Below are positions 24,930 through 36,665 of a stretch of DNA of 64,000 bases, one piece after another. A program made the translations under genes and the position numbers. The notes under the pieces are model-generated. The model ran no database searches, was not told the DNA's origin, and saw nothing but the letters and a program-made list of their open reading frames with translations. Every line of letters starts with the position of its first letter. Positions within the stretch are counted from its first letter, which is position 1. Source of the DNA: Paramecium octaurelia (lineage: Eukaryota; Ciliophora; Oligohymenophorea; Peniculida; Parameciidae). Where the stretch lies: NCBI GenBank assembly GCA_905182995.1, contig CAJJDP010000162.1, positions 130,662 to 194,661 of the forward strand, in the 5' to 3' direction.

Positions 24930-25371
24930 TCATTTTTTCAAACTTTATGTAATTTTGGATTTCTCAAAATATTCCTTAACAAACCGTCCATTTTCATTCT
25001 CTTACTGAAACTATTTAATTTTTGGTTTCAATTATTCAATTTCTCCTAAGCATTATATTCGCTAACTCTAAAGTTATTTTAATTGCTGAACTTTAATAAA
25101 CATTTTGACTTATATATTTTTTTTTTAGTTTTCTACGATTCATTTCAAAATAGTCACAACTAATCCTCTACATAGCTGATCCCTCTACTAAATTGGTTAA
25201 TATAGAATGATTTTTGACTTTATTTATCAAGGTCTACCTCTTGATTTTGAGTTTATTCTATTATTATTCTACAATATAATCAAACTGATCCTTGTATTTC
25301 AATATACCCAAATCATTCATCATAATAATACGAGACACACAAATCAAGGATTGGTGAAAATGTGATGCCAT
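24930..25371 (-). CDS. Small basic coiled protein, 137 aa
   Basis: ATG 25371, TGA 24930, one 28-nt intron at 25109-25136 that contains a run of ten A; exact phase after splicing. The sequence is rich in Lys, Gln, Ile and Leu with a probable coiled coil in the second half (repeated Q-L-K and E-x-E-x-L patterns). No family recognised. It starts 19 bp below the stop of the kinase gene on the same strand. Downstream, 24727-24929 contains a further frame (MDGLLRNILRNP...) interrupted by two TGA codons; whether it is an exon joined by an unseen intron or chance is open. Confidence 0.45.
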
Positions 25372-25390
25372 TTTTAAAGAGATTAATAAT

Positions 25391-26794
25391 TCAAAGTTCA
25401 AATTGTAAGGATTTTTTAAAGGGCACTTTCAAAATTGTTACTCTTTTTGCAGAATATAAGAGGAATTATTTTGTACAAATTTTAGTGATGTTTCCTTCTT
25501 TGTAAAGATGTAACTTATCTTATTTGTGTTTCATGAATACATATTATTATTTCTTTTTTATCTCAAATTATTCTAAACTCTCATCATAATGAATATTCTC
25601 TAAAATTTTCTAATACTAATAATTTAGATTTATTTCTTAATTCATTTGATATCTGATTCATACTTTTTAGATCTTACTCACCAATGACTAAACCCAATTT
25701 TTTTCGATACAAATTAAAAATTCTTTATTCATTAGCCTTATTTTAAAAGAGCTTCCATTTTAATTTTTAATATTAATCATATAACATATCACACCTTAAG
25801 AATATATTTCTCTCTATTAATCATTTCTTCATAAGCATCTTAAATGGTCTTAGAAACCCCTCCAAACCATTTCGAATTTTTTACTCCCTCTATATTTAAT
25901 CTCTTTTCTGGATTTGGATTTACCATTCCCAAAAAGAGTTCCCTATAATTAAATTGTATAAGTACTTGAAATCGAACGAAAACTCCATTTTTTACGAATG
26001 AATTTCCCAAAATTATTTGTAATTCTCCTAGATGATCAAATTGTATAATGCATCCTATTAGTTAGCTTTCGAAAATGGGGGCTAACCCTTATACATAATG
26101 AATAGAATGACTCCCAATGAAAAAACATCTGCTTTAACTCCATCATATATTGCTCCATACAATACTTCTGGCGCTTGGTAATCTTGATAAATATTGATAT
26201 ATAATACTCTTAGTTCCAACCTTAGTTTTCAATTTGCCATCCTTATATTTATTCAAATATGAGGCGCATGCAAAATTACATAGTTTTAGATTAAATTTTC
26301 TATCTAATAATATTGACTCTAATTTTAGATTTCTATGAACAAATCCCTATCCATGCATGAACTCTACCACTTGAGTCAATTGCTTAAAGTAATAGCGACA
26401 CAGACTCTCTCCAAAATTACCAGTCTTAGCTATGAAATCAAATAAATCTCCTTTTTCCAAGTATTCCAGAACTAAGCAGTCCATTGTTATAATTTCTCCT
26501 GAATCTCCCTATAAATAGAAAATTGAATTTTACCTTGAATTTCATCTGCAAATTCTTCCTTAAAGTGATAATATTGGAATGACTCAATTTTTCCAAAATT
26601 TTTGCTTCATTGTGACATCTTATATCACTGGCAGGACAAGTATAAACTTTAATGGCATAATAAACTTATGAAGTTACATCCTACACTTGATACACACTTT
26701 AAAATAACTAAGATTAATACTCTGCCATGGATCCAGTTCCTAATACCTTCAAGAATCGATATTCATTTATCACGGCACCAATTACTTGATCCAT
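25391..26794 (-). CDS. Kinase-fold protein with Asp-to-Asn changes (likely pseudokinase)
   Basis: 412 residues, six introns of 24, 25, 25, 23, 43 and 25 nt; all phases agree. The domain starts with LGTGSMADVYQV, an intact Gly-rich loop, and keeps the beta-3 Lys (YAIKVY). The catalytic loop reads VHRNLKLES (HRN for HRD) and the DFG site reads LCNFA (Asn for Asp). APE is present (YQAPEVL). Both catalytic Asp residues are therefore Asn, so ATP may bind but phosphotransfer should be weak or absent. A C-terminal ~100-residue extension is basic. The family is CAMK-like by overall look. ATG is 97 bp from the divergent RING gene. Confidence 0.8.
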
Positions 26795-26891
26795 AAATTT
26801 AAAAATAAATTTTGCTTACACATCATATCATTTTTAAATACTAACAAAAAGAAGAAATGTTATAACTTTTTAATTATTATTAAAATATACT

Positions 26892-27524
26892 ATGAATAAT
26901 CAAAAATCAGATGACGAAAAATACAAAAAATTTTAATGCAAAATTTGCTTAGATTTAGCTACAGAACCAGTCATCACTCCCTGTGGTCATCTTTATTGTT
27001 GGTAGTGTATATATACTGTAAATCTTTCAATAATTTTATTCTAGTGGGCTTAAAAGAAGAATCCATTACTATGTCCATATTGTTCCAATGTCTTTGAATT
27101 AGACAAGGTCACCACTATCTTCACAGGGGATTCACAAGAATCAAAGAAATCAGAAATTCCAAAGAGACCCACAAACCCAAGACAAGAGTAGACCAACTAA
27201 TAATAACAATTCGGAAATTTTTAATTTGGCTTTGGTTTTGGAATGCCATTCATGATGATGTCCAATTTCAATTTTGGATAAGGACAATAAGGAAATGCAA
27301 AAGGTTTTATGTTAATATTCTTTCTTGGATTTATAATGATGAATTTGCTTCCCATCCTCAATTTCGATTTCTATTTCCCAGGAACTTCCCAATAATCATA
27401 AAGAAGGTCAAGGAGACATCAAGACACATTCGACGATTATTTTACAATTTTTGGTATTGGCTTAGCCATTACTCTTGGATTTGCTGGCCTGAGCTATTTG
27501 GCTAAAAGGATTTTGAACAAATGA
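26892..27524 (+). CDS. RING-type E3 ubiquitin ligase, RNF5/RNF185-like (copy 1)
   Basis: 201 residues, one 27-nt intron (27018-27044) with no TGA and a length divisible by three. The RING finger at residues ~17-60 has all ligands in order (CKICL, CGHLYCWQC, CPYC), closest to RNF5/RNF185/RMA1, which work in ER-associated degradation. A Gln/Phe/Gly-rich linker follows, then two C-terminal membrane spans (GFMLIFFLGFIMM... and a second near residues 175-198), again as in that family. ER membrane location is inferred. A base-identical second copy starts at 28278. Confidence 0.9.
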
Positions 27525-27801
27525 AGAATAAAAAATTTTCATGTTATGCTATCTCAATATAAATTAAACTTTACATTTCACGTATTAAATAATTTTCATT
27601 AATTTTAATGTTATAAATTGTTTAAATATATTGTGTTGAATTTCATCACAAACTGTTTTACCTTCTGCATTAATTGGAGGTCTTCATATAGCAAAGTTCT
27701 AAATCTTAAAATTTTTTCAATTTTCAGTAAATTGTTAATTGATGTCAGAAATTCATAAAATAAATCATTGAATCCAACCAAAATTAACACAATCAAATTC
27801 T

Positions 27802-27939
27802 TCATATTCTGGAGTTGTTTGCTATCCCAGATGTTGTTAGAACCCTAATTTTTTCAAAATTACTACACTGCAAATCAGCGTAAAGAAAGATATAAAAAAT
27901 TTATTTCAAAAATTGAAATTGTATGTTGAAGAGGACCAT
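27802..27939 (-). CDS. Possible small gene inside repeat, unresolved
   Basis: Minus-strand open frames cover 27600-27940. One begins at ATG 27939 and stops at 27802; another, overlapping, starts at ATG 27805 and runs to about 27600 with a hydrophobic stretch (NLIVLILVGF). Candidate 22- or 24-nt introns near 27840-27863 do not clearly join them. Either could be a short gene or part of one. The same sequence lies 1,386 bp further on (29188-29325). Low confidence; no family recognised. Confidence 0.2.
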
Positions 27940-27990
27940 TAATATAATTTTACAAAAGAATAATTAATATATATTTATAGAAATCAGGTA

Positions 27991-28167
27991 TCACAATTCG
28001 AATTAAGATTTTAATGACTTCTTCTCGAGTTTTCTGACTTTTTTCAATAACTTCTAATACTTGTTTAGGTAAGTTTAGAAATCAATCTCTTTATTCTTTT
28101 TTATTTTATTTATTATGGATTTAATAACTTTATTTATCTCAGCCTGGATTTCTTATTTACTTCTCAT
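27991..28167 (-). CDS. Short basic coiled protein (copy 1)
   Basis: A 58-residue frame, ATG 28167 to TGA 27991. It is very Lys and Ile rich with heptad-like spacing (KVRKLEKK near the end), so a short coiled coil. An upstream exon is possible because the frame is open for some codons before the ATG. No family recognised. It falls within the 1,386-bp repeat and is repeated at 29377-29553. Confidence 0.35.
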
Positions 28168-28277
28168 CAAATTAAATTTTAAATTATTGATTTTTTTACA
28201 GTATTTGAATTTTATGTATTAATTTTTTATACTCCAATAAATTTTCAGATGTTTAATTTTAATAATTTATTANTACT

Positions 28278-28910
28278 ATGAATAATCAAAAATCAGATGA
28301 CGAAAAATACAAAAAATTTTAATGCAAAATTTGCTTAGATTTAGCTACAGAACCAGTCATCACTCCCTGTGGTCATCTTTATTGTTGGTAGTGTATATAT
28401 ACTGTAAATCTTTCAATAATTTTATTCTAGTGGGCTTAAAAGAAGAATCCATTACTATGTCCATATTGTTCCAATGTCTTTGAATTAGACAAGGTCACCA
28501 CTATCTTCACAGGGGATTCACAAGAATCAAAGAAATCAGAAATTCCAAAGAGACCCACAAACCCAAGACAAGAGTAGACCAACTAATAATAACAATTCGG
28601 AAATTTTTAATTTGGCTTTGGTTTTGGAATGCCATTCATGATGATGTCCAATTTCAATTTTGGATAAGGACAATAAGGAAATGCAAAAGGTTTTATGTTA
28701 ATATTCTTTCTTGGATTTATAATGATGAATTTGCTTCCCATCCTCAATTTCGATTTCTATTTCCCAGGAACTTCCCAATAATCATAAAGAAGGTCAAGGA
28801 GACATCAAGACACATTCGACGATTATTTTACAATTTTTGGTATTGGCTTAGCCATTACTCTTGGATTTGCTGGCCTGAGCTATTTGGCTAAAAGGATTTT
28901 GAACAAATGA
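28278..28910 (+). CDS. RING-type E3 ubiquitin ligase, RNF5/RNF185-like (copy 2)
   Basis: Identical to the gene at 26892-27524 (intron at 28404-28430). Its upstream region differs: only about four bases separate the ATG from the N at the duplication joint, and before that lies the 3' end of unit 1 rather than the original promoter. If the duplication is real, this copy would depend on a different promoter; if it is an assembly error, it does not exist. Confidence 0.7.
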
Positions 28911-29376
28911 AGAATAAAAAATTTTCATGTTATGCTATCTCAATATAAATTAAACTTTACATTTCACGTATTAAATAATTTTCATTAATTTTAATGTTAT
29001 AAATTGTTTAAATATATTGTGTTGAATTTCATCACAAACTGTTTTACCTTCTGCATTAATTGGAGGTCTTCATATAGCAAAGTTCTAAATCTTAAAATTT
29101 TTTCAATTTTCAGTAAATTGTTAATTGATGTCAGAAATTCATAAAATAAATCATTGAATCCAACCAAAATTAACACAATCAAATTCTTCATATTCTGGAG
29201 TTGTTTGCTATCCCAGATGTTGTTAGAACCCTAATTTTTTCAAAATTACTACACTGCAAATCAGCGTAAAGAAAGATATAAAAAATTTATTTCAAAAATT
29301 GAAATTGTATGTTGAAGAGGACCATTAATATAATTTTACAAAAGAATAATTAATATATATTTATAGAAATCAGGTA

Positions 29377-29553
29377 TCACAATTCGAATTAAGATTTTAA
29401 TGACTTCTTCTCGAGTTTTCTGACTTTTTTCAATAACTTCTAATACTTGTTTAGGTAAGTTTAGAAATCAATCTCTTTATTCTTTTTTATTTTATTTATT
29501 ATGGATTTAATAACTTTATTTATCTCAGCCTGGATTTCTTATTTACTTCTCAT
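29377..29553 (-). CDS. Short basic coiled protein (copy 2)
   Basis: Identical copy of 27991-28167 in the second repeat unit; the same remarks apply. Confidence 0.3.
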
Positions 29554-29658
29554 CAAATTAAATTTTAAATTATTGATTTTTTTACAGTATTTGAATTTTA
29601 TGTATTAATTTTTTATACTCCAATAAATTTTCAGATGTTTAATTTTAATAATTTATTA

Positions 29659-30124
29659 ATATATATTCTTTTTCTTCAAGACCTATCATTAAAGCCATCG
29701 ACTTTGATTCAAAAATTACTCAATTGATGAGACTACCTCAAAAACTATCAATGGGTATTCTATTTAATTATATTAGGATCATTTTCAATTGGGATCTTAA
29801 ATTAAACAATTTTACTGATATATGCTTTAATTAATGGAAAATAATAAATAATTGTTTCGTAAAATGATAATTCAATAAAAAAAGGTTGTAACTTTAAAAG
29901 CTATTAAAGAGGATTCCAAATGAGATTAATATTTATAAATCTTAAATTAATTAATCAATTGCATCAATTCAATTAAACAGTTCATAAATATCTAATAATG
30001 TAAAAAGCTATGAATAAAACTGTCATAATTTTTATAATATTTAGTAATTTTTGAAATTTGAGAAATGAATACAATTTTTGTTGATTGTAATAATTATTTA
30101 CAAAAAAACTGAATATATTTGAAT
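29659..30124. other. Intergenic, AT rich
   Basis: About 465 bp of very AT-rich sequence between the repeat and the stop of the next minus-strand gene. No convincing frame, repeat or RNA seen. Confidence 0.4.
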
Positions 30125-31661
30125 TCATTTTAGTATCTGTAAAAGCATCTTTTTATATCTAGCTACAAAAGCTGGGATGAATTCTTTTTATATATTATTT
30201 GCTCTGATATAGATTTGTTATGCCTTGACAAATGGTTCTCTTTAAGTTGCAATAAATTTACGAATGTTTTAGTTTACATGTTACAATGAAAACGATTATG
30301 TTATTCTATGATTTACCTGTTATTATAAGGATAATTTATATTTTGGATTATCATAAATTTTATGATCAAACTCATACAATTCTTTGTTCTAGTGATATTT
30401 TTCTGTTATTTCAAGTATCTTTTTTGGTAATTTTGGTTGTCTCTTGTATATTGTATTAATTGTTTAAGTTTATTCATGGTGAACTAAATTGAATTCTTTG
30501 AATTCTTTAGTTGCAACAAGAGTTGTAAGAATTTCAATAGGATTACAGTTGCTGTACTTAATAATTCTTCTGTCATCATAATACTTCCCATTTGCAATAT
30601 TGATAAATGGAATATTGATAGATCCTTGAATAGAAGACATAAAGTCTATGGCTTTAGTTGGGAGTGTTTTCTCGAACATAGAAATGAATTCTAATGCTGT
30701 AATCCTATAATAAGACTTTGGTGATTCTAAAAATCCGCTGGTCCATTTCTGATGATAAAATTCAGCCTTCTAAATGTTGCCTTGATAAAAGTATGCAATT
30801 CCCATGGCATCATAACATTGAATTTCAAGATCTTGATAATCATATGCCCATGAATACATCAAGGCTTTTTAGACTATAAGTATTTGTTAGTCAAATAACT
30901 TATACCTATAAATATATTATATTTTACTATTTAGCACATTATGCTAAGGCTAATAGAGTTTTGACCTTCAATAATGGATTACGAGTTAGATTTGATAGTG
31001 TGTAGCAATCCTTAAGAAAATAGGTAGCTTTTGAATACTCTTGGCAATCTAGGAAGAAAGTGGCTAAGAACAATATCATTTCTGAAAAGGTTTCAGTTAA
31101 CTATATTCGCTTATTTGTATTTAAATACATTCTCTTATTATGCCAAAAGCATTGGAGTTTAAAAAAGATTAACAATTCGTTCAACATCTTTTCTTCGAAT
31201 TATATCCTAAAAGATGAGAGAATTCTCATCAAAAAAAAGAGCTATATTGTATCTCTTGTCATTCTTGTTAAATCTTTACGTGTTGATGAAGGAATTCACT
31301 TTTTGTTCCTAAAAAAGGAATCACATTAATTTAATACTCTGCTCATCTGATTTTTTGAGTTCAATGGTGAATGGGGAGTCATGTTTGGGGTTCTGATCTC
31401 AAATTCATGGAGATTACTGAAGTCCAGATGCTTTACTGTCTGATCTTGAGTTCTTTCAAATACTGACAAATCTTTTGGAAGTGGGGATGTTCGCTATGAG
31501 AAGGATTGTAACTTAGATTAGGGTTTTTACATAGTGGTTGGTCTGCTTGGAGGGCTATTTAATAGATTTCGTAAAACAGAAGACATCTGGCTTTTTCTAT
31601 AATGCTTGAGTTTTTCCAAGATGTTTGAAGGAGTTGAAGGAGGTGAATAATTGGTTTGCAT
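30125..31661 (-). CDS. TPR-like helical protein, 485 aa
   Basis: ATG 31661, TGA 30125, three introns (31309-31337, 31101-31128, 30906-30927); phase agrees throughout. The first ~110 residues are Pro/Ser/Gln rich and probably disordered. From ~150 to ~300 there are helical pairs with TPR-like spacing (EYSKATYFLKDC, AMGIAYFYQGNIQKAEFYH). The C-terminal ~150 residues are charged and helical. Several ciliary and trafficking proteins have this plan; I cannot name the family. Its ATG is 18 bp from the ATG of the divergent CFAP70-like gene, so the two probably share a promoter. Confidence 0.65.
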
Positions 31662-31679
31662 AAATAATTATTAAATTTA

Positions 31680-34423
31680 ATGGAACCAGATCCAAAATTA
31701 TTGTCTCTCTTAGAGAAGGTTAATAATCCAATAGAGTTGTTCAAAATACAGATAACTGTGAAAGTAAAGTGGCAATACAATAATTATAAAGGGAGTTTAT
31801 GGGTTTAGTGAAGATTGGAAATTAACAGATGAAACGAATCCAGGAATATTTGCAAATGTAGTTCGATACTAAGGGGAAGATATGTTTGGCAAGATCAAGG
31901 GTCGAGAATTGACAGAGAGAGAGAAATTTGAAGAGTATTAGAAAAATAGTAAAAAGAATAAAAAGGACACTAAGAGTCCAGAGGAAGAAGAATAAATGAA
32001 GAAGGCATTGGCATTAGAGGAAGAGGAAGAATTGAAAAAATAATAGCTTTTGGGGACTTTATAAGAGCAGGATAAATTGTTTTTTATTTCAGAGGACAAA
32101 TTCAAAACCATTAGCATCTAATATGAAGAAACTCATACTATTGAAATAACAAATGTACGTTAATTAGAAGAAGAGATTCTTGAGAACAGAAACTTTATTT
32201 ATTTTATTAGATAACCTGCAATTACAGAGGAAGAATTAATTAAATTAAGGAAAGGTAAGACTAAAAATCTGAATAATGCTGAATTAACTTCAATAATATT
32301 TAAGGGTGCTTTTGATTTATCAGATTTATTAGAGCCGGGCTGTACTCGTACAACTGTGAGAGCATTTTTAAAATAAGAAGAAAATGCAGATTGTCCTAAA
32401 TACAATTGTGATAAGATGTATGTCAAAGTAGAAATAGAGACAGAACCTGCTCTCACTCCTTTGGTAGAAGATATTCCAAAGCTGAATATTGAACCAATTA
32501 TTGTTTAAAGAATTCCCAGCAAATTTGAGTGTGTTGGATAATTACAAAGTATTCATTATTTATGATCATTTCTAGGGGACATTAAAGAAGCTATGAAAGC
32601 TTTAGATGAAGAATATTCTAAACTTTACCCTAGTGATCAAAAGGTCAAGGTTAGTGCCAATTTAACAGTTTAAAAAAGGCAGGAGTTGTAGAAAAAGAAA
32701 GAATCTTTTCTCAATGAAATTAATTAATCAGGAAAATATAAAATCCTCTAGGATAGATTGAGATCATCTATTATTAGAGTTTGCATTGATAAATTTGCTA
32801 AAGAAGGGTTGTTTGTGGGAGTGAATAAAGATGAATAAGACAGACTGTTTGCAGAACTTTATGTTTTTATGATGGAAGAAATGCAAACAACACTTGGTGA
32901 ATATGTCCTAAATAATAAAGAAGATATTCACGAAGACTTATACTAAACTTATGATCAAAATCAAAGGGATAGAGATGTTGTGTTTCAATCTTTGAAAGAA
33001 TAGGCATTTAAGAAATTCAAACGATTTGCTGAACAATATGAAACGATCAATCAAGTTGATTAAGCTCTGAAATACTATACAAATATGGTCTTAGTAGATC
33101 CTAAATCAGCAACTATTTTTGCTAAATATTGTTTTAAAATTCAGAGATTTAAAGCAGCTGAACAATTAATCTAGATGGTCAGAGAACTTGAATGGAATAA
33201 AGAAAATGAATTATTGATGGCCTGTCTTTATATAAGAAGAGAAAGATTTAAAGAAGCCACAAATATTGTTTAAGCCTTACTATCAAAGGAACCAATAAAT
33301 ACACTTTTCAATCTACTTATGGCGTTCATTTACAAGCAATAAGGAAATCAAAATATGGCAGACAAATACCTAAGATGCACATAGAGAATTTTTATGAGAA
33401 CCATGGGCTTGTTAACAAAAGGGTATGATAACTAATTTTTATTCAAGATTTCCAAAGCAATAACCTGATCCTCATGTGTTACCAAATTTCAAATAATAAA
33501 TGATAGAACAATAGGAAAAAGCTAAGAAAGCCCCAGTTTTGACTTAAGAATAAACTGATTAAATACAATTAGAATTAATAGAATATTTTGCATCTCGTAG
33601 CTTATTTGATTTAGCTGAAAAAGCCCTTGTAAATATAAAAGACAAAACAACTTAAAAAATTAACATAATCAAAGCTTAGATTCATATTTTCAATGAAAAC
33701 TATTCAGAAGCTCAAAGTCTAATTCAAAAAATCTTAAACTAAAACCCAAAAAATTATGAGGTCTATCTAATTAAAGGTGCCTTGTGCTATTAAACAGACC
33801 AGTTTTATGAAGCAGAAGAAACATTTTTGAAGGCTTTATCTATTCAACAAAAAAAATCCTTTGATATTCTCTTAAGATTGGGATATTTGTATTTGAAACG
33901 TAAGTCTTGGTAGGATGCTAAGGCTATTTTCGAAAGAGCTTTAGACTAATAGGTTCCTTCAAATAGTTCTTTAACCTGGCTAGGATTAGGAATATCCAAT
34001 TTGAGATTGAAGGATCCAATTGCAGAAGAATGTCTTTGTCAAGCAAGCATTCATGAACCATTTAATGGTGAAGTTTGGGGATATTAGGCACTTAATTGCT
34101 TGTAACAAAAAAGAGGTTAGTAGGCTAAACAGTGCTTGTTAAGGATGGAATAAACAGAAGTAAATGATCTAGATTTATTGATCGAATTGGCTGAGGAGAT
34201 GAACAAATGCTAAGATTTTGAAAGTTGTAGATAAATATTGATGAGAGTCTATAACTCAAAAGTCAAAATACCTAATATGGGTTAACTCTTAAAAAATTTA
34301 GGGTCAGTTCATGCAGAATTAGGAAGAAAAGAGGAAGCCAAACAGTATTATGAGGAGTCATTATAATATTTGGAGAGTGGAAATGAAAAGGCTAAAGTAA
34401 TTTAGGAAATGAAGCTTTTATGA
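31680..34423 (+). CDS. CFAP70-like TPR protein of the ciliary axoneme
   Basis: 887 residues; introns 31764-31791, 32549-32575 and 33423-33447. The N-terminus has a C2-like strand pattern (FKIQITVKGVYGFSEDW). A charged Glu/Lys stretch and a middle alpha/beta region follow. From ~residue 460 to the end there are many tetratricopeptide repeats (for example ALKYYTNMVLVDPKSA, EAEETFLKALSI, AKQYYEESLQYLE). This order matches CFAP70 (TTC18), which sits at the base of axonemal outer dynein arms. The family match is by architecture and local similarity, not by full alignment. Divergent from 31661. Confidence 0.7.
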
Positions 34424-35175
34424 AGATTTCCAAATTCATATATTTTATCTATAATTATAAATTTGAATAGCTAATTCTTAAAATACCTTGCTTGCTCAAA
34501 TATTTATTTTTAATTAGGTGTCACAATTTTCTGTATTTTAGTTTTCTTTCTTCAAAGCAATTTCAAATTTCTTTTCAAAAGTGCGCACAAAATAAATTCT
34601 ATAAGCTTTAAGAGAGATTAAAATATTAGAGAAGAAAAAGAGCTTATATAATAAATATGTATATGAAAAATGTTAAAATATTGAAAAAGACATTGTTATG
34701 TTTAAACAGAGATTGTTTTTCGAAATATTAATATATACTATATTTAATAATCCTAAATATTTTGTAATAGAATTAAACTTTTAAAGTAAATTCTAAACTA
34801 ACATCTACAAGCTGATTAAATTATCTAAAGAATAAGATTGAAAAATCAATAAGAAAATTTGAGAATAGAAGGTAAAAGAACAATATTTTGACTACTAAAT
34901 TATTCATTCAATAAAAATATTAGATTAAAGAAGTACAATAAATGCTTTTAAGGATAATTATTTAATAAATCCAAGGGGATAACTAATTAAGAGAAATATG
35001 CTTTATTTATTGAATGATTTTGAAAGCAAATACTTAAATCTGATAACTAATCTTATTCATTTAAGCTGCTAAATTTTACAAGCTTAGAATAGAACTCTTC
35101 AATGTATCTAAGTAATTGAATGAATATAATTCTAATTCTTCATTTAAGTCAGTATGTTTTAAAAATAATAATGAT
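34424..35175. other. AT-rich region, possibly holding the 3' end of the VWA gene
   Basis: About 750 bp. 34424-34840 shows no gene. Between 34846 and 35175 on the minus strand two frames are open. One of them (…QLLRYIEEFYSKL…NKAYFSQLVIPLDLL…) is protein-like and in the same frame as the VWA gene, but it lies beyond that gene's TGA at 35176-35178. A 63-nt intron would join them; such a length is unusual here. Confidence 0.35.
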
Positions 35176-36487
35176 TCATTGATTGCATATGTACATCAAT
35201 TCAAACAATATAGTGCATTCGCTTTAATATTCTAAAGCGTATCGCTGTAAATTTTAGCCTGCCCTTTTTTCTTGTAGTAGCTTTACTAATAATTAAGGAC
35301 TTGCATTTGAATTCTCTTTAAAAAATTATTCAATTTATGTATAAATAGTTTTGATTTTAACTGATTTCTTCATGACGCTTAATCTTTGTTTTGCTTTCTC
35401 TAATTTTTCATTGGGCACTGGTTTTTATTCATAATTCTAATATAATTAGAAAATATAATACATCTTGTCTTTTATAATTTTTAGCCAAAATGGCTGATTG
35501 CAATTTTGTAATAGATTGGGCTGCATCTTTAGCTGATAGTAATTTTAATTATTGCTACCCTAAAGAAAAAGCTTTAATCTTTTAAATTGTTTCATCGATA
35601 TCTTATTTATAATCATTGCCATCTTCCTATTAGACCCTCTTCATTAAAGAGTTAATAATTTAGAGTTGCTTTGTTGCCTCTTCCTTGATTGTTTTCAATC
35701 CTCTAGTACTATCTTCCATAAGTTTTAAGAAAACCTAATTAACAAACTAATATAAATCGTGATATGAGATTTAATATTGTTTAAGATTGATTTCTTCTCC
35801 ATTTACTTTAATTATCGGAGTTTCTGAGAAAATAGTTTGATTGGGTGCAAGTCTTCTCAATTTTTTTCCATATGGAACCAGAGATACAGGTGGTTCAACT
35901 CTAACCAGTTTGTAGAAGATTTCTTCTTTGATTTATTACAATTTGTTTGAGAAATCAACTTTTGAATCTTAAATGTATTCCATCTAAGAACTGATTAATG
36001 TTGAATTATGAATCCTATTTTTCAACTCAGCCACAATTGTATGAGAAAATGTTTCCCCTATAGCTAAAGTGAAGAACTTAAATTAATATTCTTGCTCATG
36101 AAATAAAGAAAAGTTTTCTGCTAAATCATCTATGTAATCCTCCAATTTATCTTCACCAACTCCATCTGTGATAAATATCACAATAACATTTTTTTTTAAT
36201 TTTTCACTCTTTACTAATTTGATTAATTCATGAAATCCCAAAGATATATTTGTTCCTTCTCCTTTTTGTTAATTTAATTTAGGATTCTATTATAGTATTG
36301 CAGTATCATCAAATTAAATACAATACGAACTTTAGATATCTAATAAGAAATGATTCCAAGCTTTGCATAAATCTTCCCAACATTCACTCATGCTTCCGGA
36401 TCCATCAATCACACCAACGACAGAAAAATTATCATCCGGTTTTTGATCCACTATTGTATAGAGGTAGAATTGTTTATCCTAATTCAT
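35176..36487 (-). CDS. von Willebrand factor A-domain protein
   Basis: 428 residues with one 25-nt intron (35437-35461). The N-terminal ~180 residues form a VWA domain: the MIDAS metal site reads DGSGSM at ~31-36, with a later conserved Asp in FITDGVG. The rest is helical and Gln/Lys rich. VWA domains bind protein partners through Mg2+; intracellular VWA proteins are common in ciliates. TGA at 35176 is taken as the end, but coding may run on to 34846 if a long intron is present. ATG is 178 bp from the divergent poly-UBL gene. Confidence 0.75.
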
Positions 36488-36665
36488 TTAATAATTACTT
36501 AATTAAATATAAGGCTGATAAAGTTTAATCTGATGCCTTTTAATAGAATATGTGTATTAAAAATGAGACTAACCCTCATTAAAATCATTATCGTATTAAT
36601 TTTATTTTATATGGTGATCCACAACTTAGAAATTTTAATAAAAATTATATCTTAAAATATTATAG

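Larger units (their letters stand above)
26888..28272. repeat. 1,386-bp direct repeat, unit 1
   Basis: The block 26888-28272 recurs at 28274-29658 with an offset of 1,386 bases and no difference that I could find by eye. The two units abut at a single N (28273). Each holds the RING gene and the minus-strand small frames. Perfect identity including introns and intergenic DNA, with an N exactly at the joint, points to an assembly artefact or a very recent tandem duplication. Confidence 0.9.
28274..29658. repeat. 1,386-bp direct repeat, unit 2
   Basis: Second unit of the direct repeat described for 26888-28272. After 29658 the sequence diverges from the start of unit 1, so there are two units only, not a longer array. 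Confidence 0.9.

Noticed and set aside
26500-26600. One-base deletion in the kinase-fold gene near the alpha-C helix
   Set aside because: The expected KEEF-type motif appears in a different frame, but the actual frame stays open and rejoins the domain exactly after the 25-nt intron, so no frameshift is needed.
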